64,000 nt of DNA from Metridium senile (GCA_949775045.1 OX459110.1:7076229-7140228), one strand, 5' to 3'; positions 45,401 to 54,645 are shown, counted from the first letter of the stretch. Numbers and translations: made by a program. The notes: generated by a model from the letters alone, not told the origin.

Positions 45401-48400
45401 ATCCACTCACTTTTTTAACTATTCGTTTGTTTTTCAACTATTCGTTTTTTCATCCTTTGTTTCCAGGACAGTGTATGTTTGTCAGTGTTTGAAGAAGACG
45501 ATACTACAAGTGACCAGTCGAGTAATACACTTCTATGCAAGGTGGGTATCAAGTGGCCGTCAATAACATCAGATGACATGTCTATTTATATTCTCTGCTT
45601 GCACAAAAACCATAATGCCTTCTATTTATGGGAGCTATTGTAATTGACCATGTTCTAAACGAGGAGGGGACTAATTTCTAGATTTAATGCAATTAAGAAA
45701 TGTAATCCATAGCATGCAAGAGCACATCAAAATATATAAGATTGCAGAGTTATATTTTATTCTGTTGATTAATAACCAAGTAGCAGCCTCTTAAATATGG
45801 GGAGACTTATAAGGAAATGTATAGTTTGGAGGGATATCTGTCCCACCAAACCAGACATTCCCTTCTAGATTTATGGATCTTTGAGAGACTATTACAATAC
45901 TAATATACAATCAAATAGCATCAAAATTTGTGATATGGTATATATTTTGATGTGCGTTTTCATATTATGTAGTTTTCATGTTATGTATTTTTTTTAATTA
46001 CTCGGGCTACCTGTGGTAGCTCGAGTCTAAAAATGCAAACGGTTCTTCGTCGTCGTCGTCGTATTATTCTTTGTCGTGGTCCTCAAATTGGAGGGTCAGG
46101 TCCCAGGCGTTCCTAGTAGGGCATGGCAGCGCATGGGCAACGATCGCTGACCGAAGGTTAATACGAACGAATAAATATCGATTGAAATGAAAACTTGTTT
46201 TTATTTTTGATATGATTGACGAGACTGACGATGATTGGCGTTGCATTATTTTGGATAACATGTGAAGACGATTCATTGTGAAAATGACGAGTAAATTGTT
46301 AGTGTCGAACATCGACTCGCGTTTACTCGTTTAACTCCGATTCCTCGATTCCTCGATTCCTCAGAAAGCTGTATATATTTTGGACTGATGATCACACATT
46401 CCCTATAAAGACGAGGATATCTTGGCCGGAATGATCCGCCGTTAATAGCGAAGTCCTTTCTAGCACAAAACAGAAGATGTGCCAGCAGAATTGCATTCGC
46501 TACGGCATATTATCAAGCACTTACGAACAGAAATCTTGAGTTTATTTCGATTAATGAGCTATTTTTGTTCTTCATAATGTCAGAGAACGTGACTTCCTTC
46601 ACGAAGCCTACAAAGCGAACACCGTCAACATGGCATGAAAACATTCAAATCGGCCTGTCTGAAAACCACTCTCAAAGGCCCAAATCGCCTCAAAAATTAC
46701 ACAAATTGCTTTAGTAACTATCTATCTTTCTTGTTCTGACGTTCAATTTTCAAGAACAACTTCAAATTTTCGAAGCTTTCGAGTTTTCGAACTCTAGATC
46801 GCATTCTAACTTCGTAGCGGCGCTTTGGGGGGAGGGGACGGGGTGAAATGTCAACACTTTCTAACACAGGCATCCCGGTACATAGAAATATATGTCGAGC
46901 AGATTCATACAGCCAGGAGCCCATTACCCAAAAAAAAAACACAAATGCCTCGAGAACTGTCGATCTTTATTTTCGTGACGTTTATTTCTCAAAAGGTTCT
47001 TGATAATAATGTTTCTGAGACTTAGTTTTCATTTTCTCAATAACATAATGAAATTTGGGATAAGGACATTTCTCATTAAAATAACCTAAAATTAAATGAT
47101 TATTTGTTTATTTTTGTGCACATTTCAAATATTTTGTTAACATTAATCAACCAATTTAGTCCTTCTTCACATTTTCCTATTAGTTCCTCAGGATAACTTT
47201 GTGTAATTATGTGAATTTATGAAACATTTTTAATGCTGTTTTAAACTACCAACCAATGCATCAAAACACGAAGTGGGTTAAAATGCCTAAAATAAAACAC
47301 AACTCTGGCTCTGTCATCTCCTTGGATATAATAACGTTTTCCTATTTGTGTCTCAGGATAGGTTTCTATACGTATAATATGCCTGCGTTAGAGCGTGATC
47401 AGTTTGCTCGTGACTAACTGAATTTGCATCAGTTAGTTTCTATGTTTACTGTGGTACCTCTATTAAGCAGTGACCCTCGGGACTTTGCAAAGTGGCCTCT
47501 TAATAGAGGTTGGCTGATGAATACAGGTATAGAATAGGTATATGAATAGATTTGGGACTTTTTATTGTGATCGCCTAATAGAGGGTGACCGCTTAAAAGA
47601 GGTACCACTATATATGTATTGTGCATGATCTATGTATGATACATTATGAATTTCAATCCCTCAGAATCCCTTCTGTTCAGTAGCCCGAGTAATCGCTCAC
47701 AGAGCGTCTAGTTTCATCAAATTTAGAAACTAGTACCCAGTCCCCTCATTTAGAACATGGTCAATCCAAACCAAACAAATTTGAATTACAATATGTCCCC
47801 CACCCCTCCCTCCCCCATAAAAACAGAAGGCATTATGGTTATGTGAAGGTAGAGAATTGTCAACCTTCTTGATTCATACAGATTGTGTTGAGAGACTTGT
47901 CTGCGTTACCTAAAGGTCAGCTGAAGTTCTGTGCGACATTCCATGTCAGGAAGTAAGTTAGTAACCTAGATTATGTCTAGATTTACTGTCCTCTCTTTAT
48001 CCACCTTATACACCCATTTTTAAATCGTTGTCGCAACCAAATCTACTGTCCACCTTCACCGAAGCCTGCAAAGGATGTCGGTATTTCTTCTCGTTATCGA
48101 TTTATTCCTAAAATTTTGGGTTGTACGTGTTTGTGTTCTATGACTATAAAAAGTCGTTGAACTGGTGCATGATGAAGGAAATATTTATATAAAAAAAACA
48201 TGTAATAAATCAATAAGTAATATATACAATATGAGCGGCCGATCTGTATCCGATATACAACGGCGAGTCGAAGACGAGCCGTTGTATATCAGATACAGAT
48301 CGGACGCGAATATTGTATAGAACTTATGAAAGTCCAACGTTAGTTCTTTCATATTTTACTAAAATTGTCAAGATAAATGTAAATCTGGGCGAGAAAATTC

Positions 48401-48729
48401 AAGTTGAAACTTATGCAAATCAGGACGAAATCTGTATGAGATTTACAACCTCCGTCACGGACGTGAATTCTTTTGTCAATTGCTCATTAATTATTCATGA
48501 ATTTTATAAATTCATTTATCGTCATGAGTGTGGACTGGAGCTTCGGCTGAGACAACTTTTTGAAAAGGTTTCTATAGGAGAACCCCACTTGGTTTCCTTA
48601 GAAACACTGACGATCAACTACTTTCTGATTGGCTGTTCTTTTTACCTTATTAGGGATGGATCGATGCACGTTCATTTGATAGAACGAGAATCCAACAAGA
48701 CAGCAGATGTTACTATAGAAACCACTTAA
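33453..48729 (+). CDS. HSPA14: Heat shock 70 kDa protein 14 (HSP70L1/RAC subunit)
   Basis: Seventeen coding exons: 33453-33518, 34351-34431, 35441-35526, 35848-35896, 36349-36454, 37743-37836, 38019-38092, 38947-38977, 39364-39525, 40458-40613, 41968-42070, 42724-42852, 43389-43478, 45033-45131, 45467-45541, 47882-47952 and 48654-48729. Phases agree and the sum is 515 residues (human protein 509). Hsp70-type landmarks are [14 protein letters not shown] (phosphate loop 1), [54 protein letters not shown] and [17 protein letters not shown]. The short C-terminal part and these variants fit the HSPA14 branch, not canonical Hsp70. With DNAJC2 it forms the mammalian ribosome-associated complex, which assists nascent chains. 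The start codon overlaps a YY1-like motif. Introns are loaded with repeats. Confidence 0.95.
33674..33814. mobile_element. 141-bp TA-target MITE in HSPA14 intron 1
   Basis: Ends gagtacaaacactaaaag and its complement are flanked by TA on both sides. The sequence is almost identical to 35178-35318. Confidence 0.85.
33950..34078. repeat. Palindrome with 'gtagttccttcatat' arms
   Basis: Left arm gtagttccttcatatatcg and right arm cgaaatatgaaggaactac pair. Inside are repeated tatcgttttatata and attgtccctat segments. Confidence 0.65.
34080..34235. mobile_element. MITE of the 'caccgctgtactatttga' family
   Basis: Ends ctagcaccgctgtactattt and aaatagtacagcggtggtag are inverted. Family members also lie at 12613, 49046 and 51334. 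It directly adjoins the preceding palindrome. Confidence 0.7.
34640..34810. repeat. SINE body fragment
   Basis: The segment includes ccacctataaaaggtggtc and gcaaagagtaggggactgtc with cccagcacaacagttatgtc, matching the 3' part of the 25600-25935 element. Confidence 0.5.
34830..35032. repeat. Direct duplication of about 85 bp around a C tract
   Basis: catgcatccactg through ttgtttcatac occurs at about 34838-34917 and again at about 34949-35029. The copies are separated by an about 21-base C run. Confidence 0.75.
35178..35318. mobile_element. 141-bp TA-target MITE in HSPA14 intron 2
   Basis: Near-identical to 33674-33814, with TA duplication. Both are in the same orientation. Confidence 0.85.
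35545..35770. mobile_element. MITE of the 'cacagttccttgcgcca' family
   Basis: Ends cacagtaccctgcgccatct and atggcatagggaactatga are inverted. It also contains caaggtgttaaaaggtctct and gcatcgaagcaagatgaaca as in related copies. It lies in HSPA14 intron 3. Confidence 0.65.
36641..36726. repeat. Palindrome with 'gggggtcgtacgtc' arms
   Basis: gggggtcgtacgtctttttg and aaaaaaaagttgtacgtccc pair around an AT/GC centre, in HSPA14 intron 5. Confidence 0.55.
36846..36867. repeat. Poly-G run
   Basis: An about 20-base G tract in HSPA14 intron 5. No flanking inverted repeat was recognised. Confidence 0.75.
37203..37480. repeat. Two neighbouring palindromes with 'cgagtaaaa' arms
   Basis: 37208-37300: tagacgagtaaaaatatcgc pairs with gcgatatttttactcgtcta. 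37376-37475: tggctggatattttactcg pairs with cgtaaaatatccagcca, with acatcaaactg outside. Both are in HSPA14 intron 5. Confidence 0.6.
38466..38905. repeat. 53-bp minisatellite, about 8 copies, in HSPA14 intron 7
   Basis: The unit begins tccactctatcctagtattc and ends aacttggatatt. Units differ by a few substitutions (ttggttatc versus tgtttaac) that alternate between neighbours, suggesting a two-unit higher order. Confidence 0.85.
39078..39245. repeat. Impure (tgtt/tgtc)n simple repeat
   Basis: Degenerate tgtctgtctgtttgattg-type repeats on the + strand, giving a Thr/Asn/Gln-rich antisense frame that is spurious. Confidence 0.8.
40239..40348. repeat. Palindrome in HSPA14 intron 9
   Basis: ggtaactactttgtgtaggc and gcctacaccaagtagttacc pair, continuing through agtcacataa and ttatgtgact. 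Confidence 0.7.
40640..41365. mobile_element. MITE of the 'cacagttcctgcgcca' family with a nested element
   Basis: Left part ctcacagttcctgcgccatc and right part acagagaactgtgac belong to the family also seen at 19335. Between them, about 40771-41334 has inverted ends ccaggtgatctcggaatac and tccgagatcacctgg, so another element sits inside. Confidence 0.55.
42395..42530. mobile_element. MITE with 'ggccggttatacgaaggg' ends
   Basis: Left end ggccggttatacgaagggtg pairs with cacccttcgtacaactggcc. Inside, ggataaatccttatac and ggataacttttatc repeat. It lies in HSPA14 intron 11. Confidence 0.7.
42895..43040. repeat. Polypurine tract facing a polypyrimidine tract
   Basis: A G/A-only stretch (about 42898-42926) is followed by a long C/T-only stretch (about 42958-43034). 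They are partly inverted copies, so both hairpin and triplex forms are possible. Located in HSPA14 intron 12, right after exon 12. Confidence 0.75.
43479..44806. other. HSPA14 intron 13, left part
   Basis: No exon is visible here. 44220-44660 holds repeated ttgcaagtt/cgcaagt motifs and ctcgtttgatctggcc, which look like a worn inverted-repeat element. Other segments were not recognised. Confidence 0.4.
44815..44980. mobile_element. 166-bp palindromic MITE with 8-bp target duplication (hAT-like)
   Basis: Arms tagactacgagtagtccttc and its complement run about 63 bp. Direct repeats ctcagtta (44807-44814 and 44981-44988) flank it. An 8-bp duplication fits hAT-type mobilisation. It lies just before HSPA14 exon 14. 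Confidence 0.85.
45604..47843. mobile_element. About 2.2-kb inverted-repeat element in HSPA14 intron 15
   Basis: Left end ccataatgccttctatttat and right end aaaaacagaaggcattatgg are inverted. Further in, gaccatgttctaaacgagg pairs with ctcatttagaacatggtc. Inside are a second pair, actcgggctacctgtgg (about 46003) and tagcccgagtaatcgc (about 47683), suggesting a nested element. There is no convincing coding frame. Confidence 0.6.
48228..48520. repeat. Inverted copy of the 15876-16165 repeat, in the last HSPA14 intron
   Basis: The palindrome gccgatctgtatccgatata with its complement (48238-48305) is followed by gaatattgtatagaac and continues to gtgaattcttttgtcaattg. The minus-strand match is at 15876-16165. 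Confidence 0.65.
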
Positions 48730-48746
48730 TACGTCAACATTGGTGT

Positions 48747-48752
48747 AATAAA
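48747..48752 (+). terminator. Polyadenylation signal of HSPA14
   Basis: A canonical AATAAA lies 18 bp after the HSPA14 stop codon, implying a very short 3' untranslated region. Confidence 0.6.
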
Positions 48753-49045
48753 GCGTGAATTGTGTTATAAACAAGTCGTTTGGTTGATTTTACTGAAAGG
48801 GGAAGATACTAACAATACTAAGTCACTCTTTTTCAGTTCGTTAATTTATTATAATTTGAAAGAATATTCTAGGTTCGTGTTATTTAATGCCGTATCAAAG
48901 ATACCGTATGCAATCTTGAAAACAATGCCATTATCATTTATGGTATTTTAGATGAGAAGTAACTAAAGACTTTGATTAGCGCGCGAGATTTTTTTCTTTT
49001 TTTTTAACAGGTTGAGATTGCAACAGAACAATAGGCATATCTTTG

Positions 49046-49262
49046 ATACGGCTGCTGTTCTATTTGACAAAAGGCGTATTTGTACAGGCTAAGTCTCGAT
49101 TTGTTGTAAAAAATATTCACAAATTCCAAACCAAGCACGGGAAAATACTATGGCTAAACACTAGAAAAGCACATTTATTAAATTTACTCTGAATCGAGAC
49201 TATATCCCTGTGCAAATGCGCCTTTTGTCAAATTGTACAGCGTTGCTAGATAACATGAACCT
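49046..49262. mobile_element. MITE of the 'caccgctgtactatttga' family
   Basis: Left ggctgctgttctatttgaca, internal acaggctaagtctcgatttg and right tcaaattgtacagcgttgct match the family at 12613, 34080 and 51334. It lies between the HSPA14 and fucosyltransferase 3' ends. Confidence 0.7.
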
Positions 49263-49296
49263 TGACTGAGTATTATAAAAGTATGGGATGTTTGTT

Positions 49297-50640
49297 TCAT
49301 TTGTAAGACTTGTGTTTTGGTTTGACTAACTTGTTGAGTTTTTTACGATGTATCCCACAATGTTTGTTAGCGTCCCATACACTATTCAACCATGTATATA
49401 CCTTGGGTTTATTATCAAGATATAGACGTGCACATAACACGCAATTCCAGGGAGGATAGTCTACTATACGATACTTGCTTCTCCACTTAAAGTACTCCAA
49501 ATAAGCAGTCTCGTTCTTGTCTAAATAAGTTAAATAGTCAGCTAGTTGTTTGACAGATTTGAAGTCCATAGCGTTAATGAAGGATCCTGGGATGGCTATT
49601 TCTTTAGAGTAACTAGCCCCGCCCAATACCACGGGCACAACGCCCCGCTTGAGAGCGCTCCAGTATTTTTCCGTGATGTAATCAACACAGTACGAATTCT
49701 CAAAAGCTAATTGAAACTTGTATCGTTTTAGTTTCTTCTCGCAGTCGGGTGAGTTAGAAGGGCATTGGTCTTTATTGGTAGCTCCTACTGCACTTCCGCA
49801 ACTACCAAAAACATCAACCTTGATGTACTCGAGTAGTTTCTTAGTAAATCTATCTCGTATTAGACCACAGCGGCTCGATGCCCAGAAGACAAAACGATCT
49901 TTACCTTTAATATATTCGTCTACAGGGATTTTCGGGATGTTGCTAGACTCAAAGTAATATGAATAAGGCCTGAATATGTCTGAATCGCTACGATACGTCA
50001 TTATCCAATCAAACATCGAGTTGAGCCTGTTAGTTAAAGGGTTATTCATAGGGCTTTCCATAGCGAAGTAAATCCATCTTTGATTTGGTTTCTTTCGTTC
50101 TAGTATGTACCTTAAAGTATCAATGAACGGCATGTCACGTGCATGGAATATTAACGCATCGCTTCTGGGATGGTCTCGTCTATTAAACGTTAGTTCACAG
50201 TTAAAATATGGGCATTTCACGCCCTGCCAGTGATTGAACTCGTACGAATTCTTCATCCATCTCCATGGTTTGGAACCAAAGTACGTCGTAAATGCTAAAA
50301 CTACCTTTTTCTTTACTTTCGGCGCATCGAGGTTCAATCCACGAGTTAAGTTGCTTTGTGTCTCGTTATTGTTTGCGGTAATATTATGGATTGTCGAACC
50401 ACGAGTAGGCTGACTACTCCCACCATAAGTTTCGATCATATTTCGTATAAGACTCTCAATATGCATTGTACATTCCTCCGTTATGTTGTCTTCTCTAGGG
50501 TGGTTGTGCGATAATTTAGATTCCTTTGGCTGTATTATTAACGTTCTTAGTGGTTTACGATATGTGTAATATGTCATCATTACCATCATAGTTAACACGA
50601 TTACTACTGAAGATACTGTAGATGTCTTCGTGCATTGCAT
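49297..50640 (-). CDS. Alpha-1,3-fucosyltransferase (GT10), intronless
   Basis: A 447-residue type II membrane protein: a short cytoplasmic tail, a membrane segment at about residues 9-25, and a stem rich in Asn-X-Ser/Thr sites (NIT, NNET, NLT). The catalytic region has FHARDMPF, YFAMESPMNNP, MTYRSDSDIFRPYSYY, VDVFGSCG and the full GT10 donor motif FENSYCVDYITEKYW (FENS at 313-316, TEK at 323-325) followed by GVVPVVLGG. The C-terminal CVLCARL cysteine pair resembles invertebrate FucT proteins. It should transfer fucose from GDP-fucose onto GlcNAc-containing glycans in the Golgi. Which linkage (Lewis-type or core) cannot be told from sequence alone. It is tail to tail with HSPA14 and head to head with the 53138 gene. 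Confidence 0.93.
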   Translation of the reverse strand: MQCTKTSTVSSVVIVLTMMVMMTYYTYRKPLRTLIIQPKESKLSHNHPREDNITEECTMHIESLIRNMIETYGGSSQPTRGSTIHNITANNNETQSNLTRGLNLDAPKVKKKVVLAFTTYFGSKPWRWMKNSYEFNHWQGVKCPYFNCELTFNRRDHPRSDALIFHARDMPFIDTLRYILERKKPNQRWIYFAMESPMNNPLTNRLNSMFDWIMTYRSDSDIFRPYSYYFESSNIPKIPVDEYIKGKDRFVFWASSRCGLIRDRFTKKLLEYIKVDVFGSCGSAVGATNKDQCPSNSPDCEKKLKRYKFQLAFENSYCVDYITEKYWSALKRGVVPVVLGGASYSKEIAIPGSFINAMDFKSVKQLADYLTYLDKNETAYLEYFKWRSKYRIVDYPPWNCVLCARLYLDNKPKVYTWLNSVWDANKHCGIHRKKLNKLVKPKHKSYK

Positions 50641-50679
50641 GGTAAACTATCTGAAAATAGAATATGATCATCATTAACA

Positions 50680-51265
50680 GTCCTCTTCACAGTTACCAAC
50701 TCCTAAATACAGGAATCGCTCATTCATTTCACACAGTATAAATCGTAAGAATATGAATCGTAAGCCGTATATACACGGCACCATATGGCACCACACTGCA
50801 TCAGACTACATCAGACTGCACCAGACTACATCTCACTGCATCAGACTACATCACACTGCACCAGACTACATCTCACTGCATCAGACTACATCTCACTGCA
50901 TCAGACTACATCACACTGCACCAGACTACATCTCACTGCATCAGACTACAACTCACTGCATCAGACTACAACTCACTGCATCAGACTACATCACACTGCA
51001 CCAGACTACATCACACTGCACCAGACTACATCTCACTGCATCAGACTACAACTCACTGCATCAGATTACATCTCACTGCATCAGACTACATCACACTGCA
51101 CCAGACTACATCACACTGCACCAGACTACATCTCACTGCATCAGACTACATTTGCATCGAAGCGAAACTAACGATAAGCTTGCAATGATAAAGATACGTG
51201 AATAATTGTCCCGCAAAGTGTTAAACGTTCTCTATCACTGCAAGCTCAACGTTCGTCACTGCTAG
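50680..51265. mobile_element. 'cacagtt' MITE-related sequence carrying a minisatellite
   Basis: The left flank cctcttcacagtt and the right flank tttgcatcgaagcgaaacta, ataattgtcccgcaaagtgt and gttctctatcactgcaagct match the family at 19335 and 35545. The 20-bp array lies between these halves, as if it expanded inside the element. Confidence 0.5.
50791..51152. repeat. 20-bp minisatellite, about 18 copies
   Basis: Units of catcagactacatctcactg type alternate with caccagactacatcacactg and catcagactacaactcactg. A unit length not divisible by three, without stop codons in any phase, makes all three + frames open through the array. This creates two long overlapping frames that are probably artefacts. 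It lies upstream of the minus-strand fucosyltransferase. Confidence 0.9.
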
Positions 51266-51333
51266 ATTAGCTGTTTCATTCAATGATAATGGAAAAAATA
51301 CAGGTTCGCTACGCAATACTCCAATTTCACGTT

Positions 51334-51545
51334 ATCTAGTACCGCTATACTATTTGACAAACTGAGGTGCATTTGCACAGGCTTAGCCTCAATTCACAAG
51401 CAAAGTACGAAAATCTCTACCAGCTACTTGTCAAAACATATGACTTACACTTCTGGACAAAAGGTCAACTGTCTTTCAAAACCACATATAAATGCGCCTT
51501 TTGTCAAATAGTACAGCGGTGCTAGACAACATGAAACTTGTCTAT
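51334..51545. mobile_element. MITE of the 'caccgctgtactatttga' family
   Basis: Left tctagtaccgctatactatt, internal tttgcacaggcttagcctc and right tcaaatagtacagcggtgct are followed by agacaacatgaaact. An (aat)n microsatellite follows at 51559-51583. Confidence 0.75.
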
Positions 51546-51777
51546 TGAGCTTTGTCAATAATAATAATAATAATAATAATAAGGTTTTATAGGAACATTA
51601 TACTAAGCTCAATGCTCTTACACAATTAAATCAAGCCATGTAGTTGACGGTATCCCTGTGTTGTGGATATATCCTTGCTCTATAAGAGCCATCACGATAA
51701 AGTGTTACCAATATCAAAAAAGTATTGAAATATTAGCAGTATAAAAGTATCCACAAAGCTGCTACATACATATATAA

Positions 51778-52022
51778 ATGGAAACTAGCGAGTAAACTAG
51801 TACAGGCTGCGTCGGTGTTTGATATATAAACGATAGGTAATAGAAGAAAATTTGTAACCCGTAAAAAAAGTTGACTTAACTTTAATGACGTTTCGAGCTT
51901 TAGCCCTTCGTTAAAAGTCAACATTTTTTACGGTGTTACAAATTTCATTACCGACATTACCTATCGTTTATATCAAGCACCAACGCAGCCTATCACTAGT
52001 TTACTCGCTAGTTTCCGTTTAT
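51778..52022. mobile_element. Inverted-repeat element with 'aaactagcgagtaaactag' ends
   Basis: The left arm (about 51780-51870) and right arm (about 51915-52018) are inverted copies of the unit also found at 3690-3898. The centre has gacgtttcgagctttagccc. Confidence 0.7.
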
Positions 52023-53137
52023 ACACCGAATATTACCTTAAAGACGGTTTATAGTTGGGTCCACATTAGTGAGGGTTCCACAGAAGAAAATGTAAATCAA
52101 CTCGCTTCGTGTATATACAAACAGCTTCATAAGAATCCAACCGAAGTGATAAAATCGACTTTTTTGGAGGATAAAGCTATCTGAAGGTATCATACAGAAC
52201 TTTGATCTGTGTTGCAGTTTTGTTTGAGTTGTAGAACGCATACTCTAACAAGGAAAGAACGCGTGACAATATTACTGGTGGCTCATTTTTTCTAACAATA
52301 ACCGTGACGCCTCATGCATGACTTAACTACAAAACTACAAAACTCGCATAACTTATAAACCTATGCATTTATATTTTACTGTAGTATAAATCGATTTAAA
52401 CATACGATTACCTTAAAAAATACTCTAAATAAGAATCAAATTCAAATTTATCATTCTCTTTTTGTATTTCCAATAAATCGTATTCTTTTCTAATTGAATT
52501 TCAGTTTAGATAATTATGCTAATTTACGTAAAGTGTCTAGAAGTCATTAATTCAAAAGTGAGTCGTACAACAGTGTTCGGTTTTGGAGCCTGTGAGTCAT
52601 TGCTTGTAGATATGACTGGATTGAATGGAATTGAAAGTCTACTAACTATGATGAACAGCTAGCTAAAATCAAGTTCACTGTCACAGTCTATTTTCACAAA
52701 CGACACATAACGTCTTAAAAACGAGCGAAGAATCGACAAGCTGAAAGAAAATTGCTGCAGACCAAAAGGAACTATTTTGTGATCAGCTACGTGTTTCTTT
52801 ATCGAATGGAGCAAATAGTTCAACCAACGGACATTGTATTTTGAAAAAACAGGTAGTTTTATGAATTGATTTTCTTCTATTCTGGACTTGAACAGCATAC
52901 GAGACATACTATTGGTCGTTACCAGACTGTTTGAATTTGAATGTCAGACTTTATTAAAGCTACAAAAAGAAACACTACAATGAGGCAGAATTTGACAAGA
53001 ACAGAGTTGCATTTCTAGGATCAATTATTAACTCATTACAAAGTGACTTTGGTGCAATTGATTATAAACTTCTTGGACAACATATAATTCTCAATTTAAT
53101 TGTTTGGGTTTGTGAATACAAATCAAGCCACTAATAT
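52023..53137. other. Upstream region of the third fucosyltransferase
   Basis: No recognisable gene. It is AT-rich, with short frames lacking similarity to anything I know. The promoter and any 5' untranslated exon of the 53138 gene should lie here. Confidence 0.4.
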
Positions 53138-54463
53138 ATGTCAATGGAATCAGTAAATATGCCTAAAAGAACATGGTGCAGTTCTAAGACAGTACTGTGC
53201 ATCACAACGTGTACATTCATAACTATGATCATAATACTATACGAGTTTCAATTCCCTCATCGATCTACTGTACAATCAAGACCATACATGGACTCACCGA
53301 TAGACAAGGATAGTTTAAGAATATTAGATAAAATAGTGAACGATTTGAAAGAAAAGCAGACAAAAATCCCGGCCAAATCACGATCAATGTGGACAAAAAT
53401 AGTTAATGTGTTCGGCTCAAAGTCGGAGACCACTCGGGAAAAGTTGGTGTTGATATATACAGGGTTTTTCGGAGATCTTCCATGGGGTTGGATAAGAGAC
53501 ACAAAAGCATTAAATCAGTGGAATGGAATGACTTGTCCTCATTATCGTTGTCGACTGACTTACAACAAGAGTGAGTTCAAACAAGCTGATGCTGTGATCT
53601 TCCATGCAGAAGACATGTTGTCACGCAAGGAGTTGAATATATTACAAAAGTCACGCAATCTTAAACAAAGATGGATCTTTTTCCCGACTGAAAGCCCTGC
53701 CAACGTACCTTCAAGTCACGTGATCAACGGCATATTTAATTGGACAATGTCGTATCGCCATAACGCGGACCTCTTTCGTCCCTATAGTTACCATTATCCC
53801 ATTACAGGCCACCACGAAGGGGATTTCCTAGAATTCATGGAAGGGAAGGATTTGTTTGTGGTATGGCTATCAAGTCACATAGGGTTAATGAGAGATAAGT
53901 ACGTTAGAAGACTACGTATATGGATCAAAGTGGACGTATATGGTGAATCAGGCAAAGGAGTGGGTGGGACATCAGGTGTATGTAGGAAAGACTCGCCAGA
54001 TTGTAAGAAACATTTAAAAAGATACAAATTCGTCCTTGCCTTTGAAAATTCTTTCTGTACAGATTACATCACCGAGAAGTATTGGTTCGGACTGCAACTA
54101 GGGATGGTGCCTGTGGTCATGGGGGGTGGTGATTATGAGAAAATGGCCATCCCTGGCTCATACATAAACGTGAAAGACTTCCCTACTATTAAAGCCTTGG
54201 CTGAGTATCTTAAAATGCTTGATAACAATGATAAGGAATACAGTAAATATTTTCAATGGAAGAACAAGTATAAAGTAATAACCGAATCGCCATGGACGTG
54301 TCAACTGTGCGCTGCTCTGAATATCGATAGAACAATCAAAGTGTACGATCAGTTAGAGGAGTTGTGGTGGCCTGAGAAAGAATGTGGCATTAAAGAGGAT
54401 ATTATAAAGAAGATAATAGCGAGGCAGCCATGGAACGGGACAAGGACGACAAGATATGACTGA
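53138..54463 (+). CDS. Alpha-1,3-fucosyltransferase (GT10), intronless
   Basis: A 441-residue type II membrane protein with the membrane segment at about residues 18-36. The ATG at 53138 is used; ATGs two and seven codons on are equally possible. Catalytic blocks are FHAEDMLS (Ala-Glu-Asp where the sister has Ala-Arg-Asp), FFPTESPANVP, MSYRHNADLFRPYSYHY, VDVYGESGKG and the donor motif FENSFCTDYITEKYW (FENS at 302-305, TEK at 312-314), then GMVPVVMGGGDY. The C-terminal CQLCAAL cysteine pair matches the 49297 gene. Both genes share order, length and most motifs and are diverged paralogs arranged head to head. The expected role is Golgi fucosylation of N-acetyllactosamine or core GlcNAc. Confidence 0.93.
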   Translation: MSMESVNMPKRTWCSSKTVLCITTCTFITMIIILYEFQFPHRSTVQSRPYMDSPIDKDSLRILDKIVNDLKEKQTKIPAKSRSMWTKIVNVFGSKSETTREKLVLIYTGFFGDLPWGWIRDTKALNQWNGMTCPHYRCRLTYNKSEFKQADAVIFHAEDMLSRKELNILQKSRNLKQRWIFFPTESPANVPSSHVINGIFNWTMSYRHNADLFRPYSYHYPITGHHEGDFLEFMEGKDLFVVWLSSHIGLMRDKYVRRLRIWIKVDVYGESGKGVGGTSGVCRKDSPDCKKHLKRYKFVLAFENSFCTDYITEKYWFGLQLGMVPVVMGGGDYEKMAIPGSYINVKDFPTIKALAEYLKMLDNNDKEYSKYFQWKNKYKVITESPWTCQLCAALNIDRTIKVYDQLEELWWPEKECGIKEDIIKKIIARQPWNGTRTTRYD

Positions 54464-54466
54464 ATG

Positions 54467-54645
54467 TACCGTGGACTGCAAAACAGTCCCTACTCCCTCT
54501 CTTCTCACTCCCCGCTCGGCCGTTCATCCTCTCCTCATTCTCGCGCGGTCACAGGTTCGTCCTATCGAGCTTCAACTCGTTTCCTCGGAGTTTTCGCGTA
54601 AAAGTAGGGACTGTTTTGCAGTCTAAATGTACCGTGACTTGTATT
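54467..54645. mobile_element. MITE with 'actgcaaaacagtccctact' ends
   Basis: gactgcaaaacagtccctac (54474 on) and gtagggactgttttgcagtc (to about 54625) are inverted, with tgtaccgtg outside on both sides. It begins four bases after the fucosyltransferase stop. Confidence 0.75.

Noticed and set aside
48313..48729. 138-codon frame as a separate gene
   Set aside because: Its last part is HSPA14 exon 17; the upstream part is intronic repeat. A tttaccttattag acceptor at 48653 with correct phase explains the exon.
50753..51205. 150-codon forward frame (and the overlapping 128-codon frame at 50785-51171)
   Set aside because: Generated by a 20-bp minisatellite lacking stops in any phase; no independent coding evidence.
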